From Corythucha ciliata (lineage: Eukaryota > Arthropoda > Insecta > Hemiptera > Tingidae): 64,000 nt of DNA. Position numbers and translations under genes: made by a program. The stretch is taken from the NCBI GenBank assembly GCA_038030265.1, contig CM075943.1:60921971-60985970 (forward strand). The letters are read 5' to 3'. This document shows, piece by piece, positions 58,095 to 64,000 of the stretch; position 1 is the stretch's first letter; every line of letters begins with the position of its first letter. The notes beneath the pieces are model-generated. The model was not told the origin of the DNA, ran no database searches, and saw only the letters and a program-made list of their open reading frames with translations.

Positions 58095-58339
58095 ATGAAT
58101 TTCCCTCAAGAAGGCGCAAATTGCTGTATTTCAGCCACCAGAATAGCACTCTCGGGGGCTCAATTGAATAGTCAGCCCACACTCTTTGCTGTTATGACTT
58201 GTAACGTTATCTTCTCCAGGTCGGATATAGAGTGAAATTCGTAGAAAGGAGTCAAATCGCTGTCCAACCTTTTCACATGAATGAACCTAAAAATCCTCAT
58301 TTTTCCTTAAGCTTTTCGGGGTACCTCGGTACGCTACTG
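58095..58339 (-). mobile_element. Truncated 5014-type element end (reverse)
   Basis: In reverse complement it begins CAGTAGCGTACC at 58339 and continues through AGGAAAAATGAGGATTTTTA, GACAGCGATTTGACTCC, AGTGTGGGCTGACTATTC and GAGAGTGCTATTCTGGTGG, the same order as 5014-5290 and 23273-23520. It stops before the minisatellite, so this copy lost its array. It lies 250 bp upstream of the Vti1 gene. Confidence 0.8.
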
Positions 58340-58595
58340 AGTCGGCTGATCCCATCGCAGTGAAATTGTATTTCCCTCTTCAACAAGCCCATCAAACTCC
58401 CTTGCACTAGAACGAGCCGAAAAGGTTCCCTGATAAACGGCGTTGATATCAATCTGTCAGTGGTTATAAAATGTCAATAATTTCCAACATTAAATTTAAT
58501 TTAAATTGTTCAATGACGCGGAGGTGTTGAATTTGTTTCGGTCGACTCGGTGGTTCCCGATTTTTCATTCACCGCAAGAAAGAGACTGGTTCACA

Positions 58596-59618
58596 ATGAC
58601 GTCGCTGCTTGAACAATACGAACAGCAATATGCTGTCTCGACGGCGGATTTCACGGCTAAAATTGCCAAATTAAATTCAGCGACGAAGTGTGAGTGTTTT
58701 TTTTTGTGTATGTGTGGTCCTAGTTTGACAAAGATGTTTGCGTTTCACAGTTGAGAGAAGGTCGCTTGTTGGGGACTTGGAAAAACAGATTGAAGAACTG
58801 AAAGAATTAGTGAGTTAACTTTTTAATACGCCTCTCATGTCCTGTTAATTTTGCTCGTTGTATAGCTCGAACAAATGGAACTCGAAGTGCGAGAAGTGGA
58901 TAGTTCTTTAAGGCAAAAATTCCGAACGCGCCTCGACAGTTACAAAGCAGAACTGACCAGACTGGAACACGAGTTCAAAATTAAAAATTCGACTAATTTC
59001 AATGACGGTGTTTACTGGCCTCAAGTTTATAATAGTTTGTCTCTACTCACCAGCCCTGTTGTTTGAATCGCTCAATACTCTTAGGTTACAGTTCGAGTGA
59101 AGCTTTTGGTGAAGTGAGCCTGAAAGAAGAGCAGAAACAGCGACTATTGGACACTTCGGAGAAGATTGAGAGAAGCAATACAAAACTGGCTGCGTCGTAT
59201 TCAGTTTTACTCGAAACGGAAGAGATTAGTCACGGTGTTCTCAGGGAGCTTCAATCACAGCGTGAAACCATCCAGAGGTCTAGAGCAAGGGTGTGTACGC
59301 TATTTTTTAAGCTATTAGATGGCTACTGGCTTCCCCAAAATTAATTTTGAAGCTTCAACTAACCTTTTTTTGGTGGCGAGTTAACCTCAAAATTGAGAGC
59401 CACTTCTCAAAGCAAATAACCGTTTTTAAATTTCGATGACAAATTGTACATTTTTTCTACAGCTTCGAGAGACTGACGCTGATTTGAGTAAAAGCTCCCG
59501 CTTGCTTCACTTCATGATGGCCCGCTCCCGGCAACATAAAATAATTATCGCCGCAGTCGGTTTGATATTTTTAACTCTAGTCATTTTAAGTTTATATTAC
59601 GTCATTAGGAGGAGTTAG
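58596..59618 (+). CDS. Vti1a: Vti1-type Qb-SNARE, complete, five exons
   Basis: Exons 58596-58689, 58751-58809, 58866-59007, 59085-59290 and 59463-59618 join in frame with GT-AG borders into 218 residues, the family's length (human VTI1A is 217). Vti1 is a Qb-SNARE acting in endosome/trans-Golgi vesicle fusion together with syntaxin-type Qa, Qc and R SNAREs. The N-terminal helical domain starts MTSLLEQYEQQYAVSTADFT. The SNARE motif spans about residues 118-180 (LLDTSEKIERSNTKLAASY to LRETDADLSKSSRLL). A single C-terminal anchor (about 193-214, IIIAAVGLIFLTLVILSLYY) ends two to four residues before the stop. The central-layer position carries Gln157 (LQSQRET), where mammalian Vti1a has Asp. 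The start is chosen by homology and context CACAATGA. An AATAAA at about 60159 may end the transcript. Introns are 56-172 bp. Assignment to Vti1a over Vti1b is by overall similarity. Confidence 0.95.
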
Positions 59619-60887
59619 CCAACGATTAATCACCAAGTCTATATGAAGGCTGTAAGAGGAAAACATTTCCAGCTCCTACATAATTTTGTTTTCCCCTATA
59701 TTGAAACACGAAATCTAAAGCTAGTTGTGGGCAATTTTGGGCACTATTTTTTTTTTTTTTTTTTCGTTTTATTTATGCGATGTACCTGAAAACATTTTTC
59801 CTTAGGCCCTCCCCATTTGAGAGGCAGAAGTCTAAGGGCTGGCAAAAACAGCCTTGGTGTGATAGCTCGCGTCGCTCTAGCTGTGATTTTGTTCTTATTT
59901 TTAAATGTTTCTTAAACGCCTGTTATTTTAGGTACATTATCCTTTTGCCCCAAATTTGATCATACAACTGTTAAACGCTATAATAATTTAGCTTATGTCT
60001 CAGAATCAGAGCCCCCCCCCCACCTTCCCACCGGCAGTTGACACACGCCTAGTTACAATTTAATTTTACATGGGTGATCTACATTTATTACGCTCGTGTA
60101 ATTGTAAAATGGCAGCATTTTACTGTTATGCTTTGTCTTGAAAGCTCTGAAGTGGCTGAATAAACAATTTTGTTGTTGACTCCATACTCCATAGCATCAA
60201 TTCTGAGCGTACAGCGTACACACTATTAAATTGTCGCCTACATATTTCACCTCCTGACCCAAATCATCATCAATCACCAATATAAAATCAACAGTTAGTT
60301 GAAATTTTGGGTTTGAGCGGCAACTATAATAACCTTTGTTTTGCTAAACCAGAGTTTAATCAAAACCTGATAGCTGGGGGAGGGGACAACCGTGTCGGAG
60401 TCCATTCAGTGACGTGTGATGTGAACGAGTGCTCCAAGTTATTTTTCTTTTCGGGGGAAAAACTGGTGAAAATTTTGTCGTTAAAGTCGAGTTTAACTCG
60501 TGTTTAATTATTTTGATTTGATTGAACCAGGACGTAAAATGTTTCCAAAGGGTTTCGGCCCCTTCGAACGCCCTCGTTGCCGTCTGTGGTTGGGGGGAAA
60601 ATAAGAATGTTCCATCTGGAAAGTGATCGGATCGGTTTTTATAGTGAAAGTGTTCCAACTTTCTACTGTTTGAGTGCGTCTCGCCCCAAAGTATCGTTTC
60701 GTTTGAAGAGGGTGGTTCAGTTTTGACTTGGACAAAAACTGCAAGGAAAAAGAACGCCTTGGAGATTTCGAAACATCATGTGACTTAAAGGTGAGCTTTT
60801 CTTCCTTTTCCGCGTTTTATTTATTGTTCTAACGACCAGTTTTATGTATTCAAGCCATGGAGCAACTTTTGTAATTATAAGGAAGAA
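59619..60887 (+). other. Vti1 3' UTR and 5' region of the PPIL4 gene
   Basis: 59619-60180 probably is Vti1 3' UTR (AATAAA near 60159). A candidate non-coding first exon of the next gene ends at GACTTAAAG|GTGAGC (donor near 60790). A short upstream reading frame (ATG at 60857, five codons, TAA) precedes the PPIL4 start if splicing resumes at TTCAAG near 60853. No coding exon is seen. Confidence 0.5.
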
Positions 60888-61171
60888 ATGGCTGTAGTTA
60901 TTGAGACCACGGTGGGCGACATAACCGTCGATCTGTTCACAGAAAGACGTCCCCAGAGTAAGTCATACTACCTCCCCCCCCCCCAAATCATAACAATGGC
61001 AATGATTTGCTCAACCAATTTTACTTTGATATTTTCAGCGTGCAAGAATTTCCTGAAGCTATGCAAATTGAAATACTACAACTTTTGCCTGTTCCATTCG
61101 ATTCAGGCCAACTTCATCGCTCAGACAGGAGATCCGACTGGGATCGGTACTGGTGGGGAGTCGGTTTTCGG
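60888..61171 (+). CDS. PPIL4: Peptidyl-prolyl isomerase-like 4 (PPIL4), first two coding exons
   Basis: Exon 60888-60957 (donor GTAAGT) joins exon 61039-61171 (donor GTGAGT), both in frame, giving the N-terminal 67 residues of a cyclophilin: [19 protein letters not shown], then [17 protein letters not shown] and [18 protein letters not shown]. This closely follows human PPIL4, a nuclear protein with an N-terminal cyclophilin domain and an RNA-recognition motif that works with the spliceosome. The rest of the cyclophilin domain, the RRM and the charged tail are not found up to 64000, so intron 2 is longer than 2.8 kb or the gene is broken. That intron holds a minisatellite element, an antisense LINE, a (CGAGAC)n element and a small MITE. 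The ATG is chosen by homology. Confidence 0.92.
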
Positions 61172-61203
61172 GTGAGTTGAAATCATCAAAATAATATCGT
61201 AAC

Positions 61204-62780
61204 CAGTAGCGTACCGTAGTAGCGGCGGGGGGGGGGGGCGATTCGCGATTAATGTACGGTTGGCCAGCGATTTGGCTCCTTTCGGCGATTTTCAGTCGAT
61301 CTGACCTGGAGAATAAAACGTGCAGCTGAATACTCGATTCAGCCCACAAAAGCGTTTATTCTGAAGGCTCGACTGAAAAAATTTGCTACTTCTGGAATTC
61401 GGAGGTAACTTTGCGGCTAAAATTGAGAAAACACGCTGACTCGCTGTGTATAAAGGCAATTTTAAGGCTAAAATGTGGAAAAACGCTAATGTGCTGTTCT
61501 TGGGCCAAGTCCGCAATTGAGAGAAATCATCAAGGCCATCAAAGTGAATTATTATTGTTATTATTATTATTATTCTACACTGCAAACACCAAAAAATGGT
61601 ATACATGCGTCACCACTATTGAGAAACTCGTCAAAAGAGTAGAACGCTCGTTTTACCAACATTTGTTTCACTTTTTCCTTAAAAGGCCCCATATTTAGCT
61701 CCCTCACGTCAGGCGGAAGGCAATTGAAAAACTTGGGTGCGAAAAAATCAGTGATGTTTTGCGATCTTTTCAAACGGCAAAATCTCGAAATTAGGTTATT
61801 GCCATTTCTTGTGTCATAGTTATGAATCGTATTGCGCCTCTCATACCTATCCAAATTATTTTTTACGTATTGCACAGCATAATATATACAAACACAAGGT
61901 AGCGTCAAGAGACCTAAGTCAACAAACCCCTGCCTGCAATCTGCCGAGAATTCCAGGCCCAATAAAATTCTAATTGCTCTTCTTTGAAGCTTGAAAATCA
62001 TAGAAGCCGCCGTAGAATGGCCCCACAAGAGAACACCTTAAGTCATATGAGGATAAATACACCCAAAATAAAACGACAACAACACGTTTAACGATACACT
62101 ATTCTTTAAATACCTCAGTAAGTAAATACCAGTATTCAGTTTGGATGCTAAATTCAAACCGTGAGCCTCCCACGACATCCTAGGGTCAAAGGTAATCCCT
62201 AGTAGCTTGACCTTGTCCACGGTGTTGGTGAGCTCGACCTTTTTCATGGTTAATAACATTGTTGAACACTTGTCAGCATTAAGCATCAATCCGTTGGTAG
62301 ATAACCAGCAGTTTAATCTGCTCTCCATAATCGCTTTCCTGGTAACAACTACCTGTAAATTACCCCCATTTAAAATCAGCGTCGTGTCGTCCGCAAATAA
62401 AACCACCTTGTCATCGCCAGTACCTGATGAGGTCATTTATGAAGATCAAGAACAATATCGGACCCAGTATTGAACCTTGCGGCACTCCCAACTCAATTTT
62501 CTCAAAGAACGAATGAGCACCGTTGTAACGGACAGATTGATACCGGTTCGACAAATACGAGCCCAACAGCCGGATAGCTTCTTCCCCAAAATTATACGCT
62601 AGTAGTTTTTTTAAACAAAATATCGTGATTAACGCAGTCATATAAATATATGCGAATAAAAACGCTCTTAAGCTTGAAAAAAAATACTATAATTTGGGGA
62701 TAAAATTGAGAAATATTGCAAATTTGCAACTGCTGACGCGACAAAAACTTTTGGGAAAAGCGCTGATTCGTGGTCTTAAG
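61204..62780 (+). mobile_element. 5014-type minisatellite element, split by an antisense LINE
   Basis: Starts CAGTAGCGTACCGTAGTAGC at 61204, followed by the family's GCGATTTGGCTCCTTTC block and minisatellite A units (61410-61530). After the LINE insertion, A units resume at about 62660 with CTGACGCGACAAAAACTT and CGCTGATTCGTGGTCTTA, which match 5394-5470 in order. The right end is lost or diverged. Confidence 0.7.
61545..62641 (-). pseudogene. 5'-truncated, frameshifted LINE fragment with (AAT)n tail
   Basis: On the minus strand it begins at 62641 inside the reverse transcriptase (DCVNHDIL), continues with SYLSNRYQSVRYNG, GVPQGSILGPILFLIFINDL and FADDTTLIL (active site FADD), and ends with a typical LINE C-terminal region (MWGHSTAASMIFKLQRRAIR, then NYDTRNG). 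Frame changes near 62630, 62420 and 62030 break it. The 3' end is a short (AAT)n tract (about 61547-61575), a microsatellite tail as seen in several LINE clades. It lies antisense in PPIL4 intron 2. Confidence 0.82.
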
Positions 62781-62837
62781 ACGCACAGTGGGACCAATGT
62801 GGACGAAACTGTATTTTTGAAACTTCGAATTTCGTTC

Positions 62838-62920
62838 TAGTGATGCACGAGACCGAGACGAGACTTGAGTGGTCTCGGTCTCGCTCATGAGGGATTGGTC
62901 TCGGTCTCGGTCTCGTCTCG
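62838..62920. mobile_element. (CGAGAC)n palindromic element, short copy
   Basis: Starts TAGTGATGCACGAGACCGAG and folds back into GTCTCGGTCTCGTCTCG. The far TAGTGATGCAC-type end is missing. Same family as 13213, 16411 and 18205. Confidence 0.6.
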
Positions 62921-63291
62921 AAAAGTTAGTTGGTGGTTCGTGCCACGAAGGGGAGATAAGTGATACACTACTGAGTACTGACCAAAGAACTTTGTAATTT
63001 GTCCCAACATGGAATCGTGCCTTTAAAACAATCGTCACACTGAGAACGTGAAAGGGGAACTCAACGAACTGAACGCGATCAAGTCAAAATCTCGCACATG
63101 TCAACTCATTTAGTTCAAGCAAGAGACTTCCCTTCCCAGACAGGACGAGGCAGAGGTGCGCAATCCCCCGTCATCCATCGTACCCTCCTTCTCATGCTTC
63201 AACTGGCAATGTTATTTTATTTATTTTTTTTAATTGAAAGCAGTGTCGTGTTTGATTATAGCGACCCAGAGAAGTTTCAAACGCAAAATTA
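62921..63291. other. Non-coding, intron-like
   Basis: Nothing recognised; lies in what should be PPIL4 intron 2. Confidence 0.4.
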
Positions 63292-63407
63292 GGGTTCCCT
63301 TGCACTAGGCAGCCTGGCCGCGGCAGCCAGTTGGCTGCTGTGCAGTTGGGCTTGTTCTAGTGGCTGCCCCATCCAGGAAATATTTGCTGCCTAGTGCGCG
63401 GGAACCC
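63292..63407. mobile_element. Small MITE with 22-bp inverted ends
   Basis: The ends GGGTTCCCTTGCACTAGGC and GCCTAGTGCGCGGGAACCC are complementary with two mismatches; length 116 bp. The flanks are TTA and ATA. GGG termini with a 3-bp T/A-rich target suggest PIF/Harbinger, with moderate certainty. Confidence 0.6.
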
Positions 63408-64000
63408 ATAGGTTGCAATGTATTTCATCGGCCCCCCCCCCCTCGGGAACCCTAAGTGTATTACGATACGTAGGCATAAAGGTGCTTTTAACAAAAGAGG
63501 CACGATGTTTTTGACACGAGACGAAGTCGAGCGCCATAATCGGCAGAGTTTGTAGTGCGATTTTACGCCTCTGGATCGTACGCTTTTTTTTTTTACCTTC
63601 GATCGAACAAAGCCGTTTAAAGCCAATTATATTCATAATTATTCAATTTAACTGTTCCGTAAAGCCTCCAATTTGCCACACAACTTCATTTCAGAGAAAT
63701 AATAAAGAAGAAACAAAAGAAGCGCGTAAGATGTAGCGGGCTTCCCTGCCTCAATTCTTCCACCAACTCACCAACATGATTAGCTGACTTTGAGCTTTTT
63801 GGGATATAATTTAAATTTCACCTCACGGTTCCACTCACCCATCTTCCTCTTTAGCGCACGGCGTGTGTAAAGTAGGTCTTTACGCACGATGTACATCTGC
63901 TTGAAACACTTCTTTACGAATGATTGTATGAATAATAGATTATACACCTTGGCAAGAAATCGATTTTTTGGAGGCCGAGAGAAAAATTGGACGGGCGAAG
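63408..64000. other. Non-coding, nothing recognised
   Basis: No PPIL4 exon, repeat boundary or RNA gene was recognised up to the window end. Confidence 0.4.

Overview
The window is nuclear DNA of an animal, most likely an arthropod. The signs are short GT-AG introns, a glycine/alanine-rich C2H2 zinc-finger regulator of the insect/crustacean BTB-ZF style, Vti1 and PPIL4 orthologues with split exons, a BEL/Pao retrotransposon (a metazoan group), APE-type LINEs, and many hAT-like and PIF/Harbinger-like elements. The species cannot be named from sequence alone.

Host genes, all on the + strand: (1) the 3' half of a zinc-finger transcription factor (coding exons from 29244 to 32962), probably followed by a long AT-rich, transposon-free 3' UTR reaching about 38.29 kb; (2) a complete five-exon Vti1-type Qb-SNARE gene (58596-59618); (3) the first two coding exons of a PPIL4-type cyclophilin (60888-61171), whose remainder lies beyond the window or beyond its TE-filled second intron. 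Everything upstream of 29.2 kb may be intron of the zinc-finger gene or intergenic DNA; no other host exon was recognised there.

1-31 kb is dominated by non-autonomous DNA transposons filled with degenerate minisatellites of about 30 bp (called A, B and C here). Several have unambiguous hAT-like termini (CAGTGGCG or CAGTRGCG type) and 8-bp target-site duplications. At 3580-8454 three such elements sit one inside another, each with its own 8-bp duplication. A further hAT-like element (13416-15753) was partly copied by a later 1.77-kb tandem duplication (15158-18719). Minisatellites A and B, although carried by different elements, share period, orientation logic and a core (TTTTAG-CGCGAAT), so they look like diverged members of one repeat lineage.

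38.3-55 kb is a retrotransposon cluster. It holds a decayed minus-strand Jockey/LOA/R1-like LINE (38.6-40.2 kb), a foldback element, a PIF/Harbinger-like MITE (41827-42242), and an APE-type LINE (42772 on). That LINE is interrupted by an intact 7.4-kb BEL/Pao element (45800-53224) with near-identical LTRs and the 5-bp duplication ATTAG. Just downstream a 5'-truncated second LINE with a poly(A) tail (53487-53969) is flanked on both sides by the same 0.8-0.9 kb stretch of the first LINE. This looks like one insertion with a giant target-site duplication, and the second copy preserves the BEL-free empty site.

55-64 kb holds the two housekeeping genes, a ~152-bp tandem repeat, truncated copies of the minisatellite element family, an antisense LINE fragment with an (AAT)n tail in PPIL4 intron 2, a (CGAGAC)n palindromic element and a small MITE.
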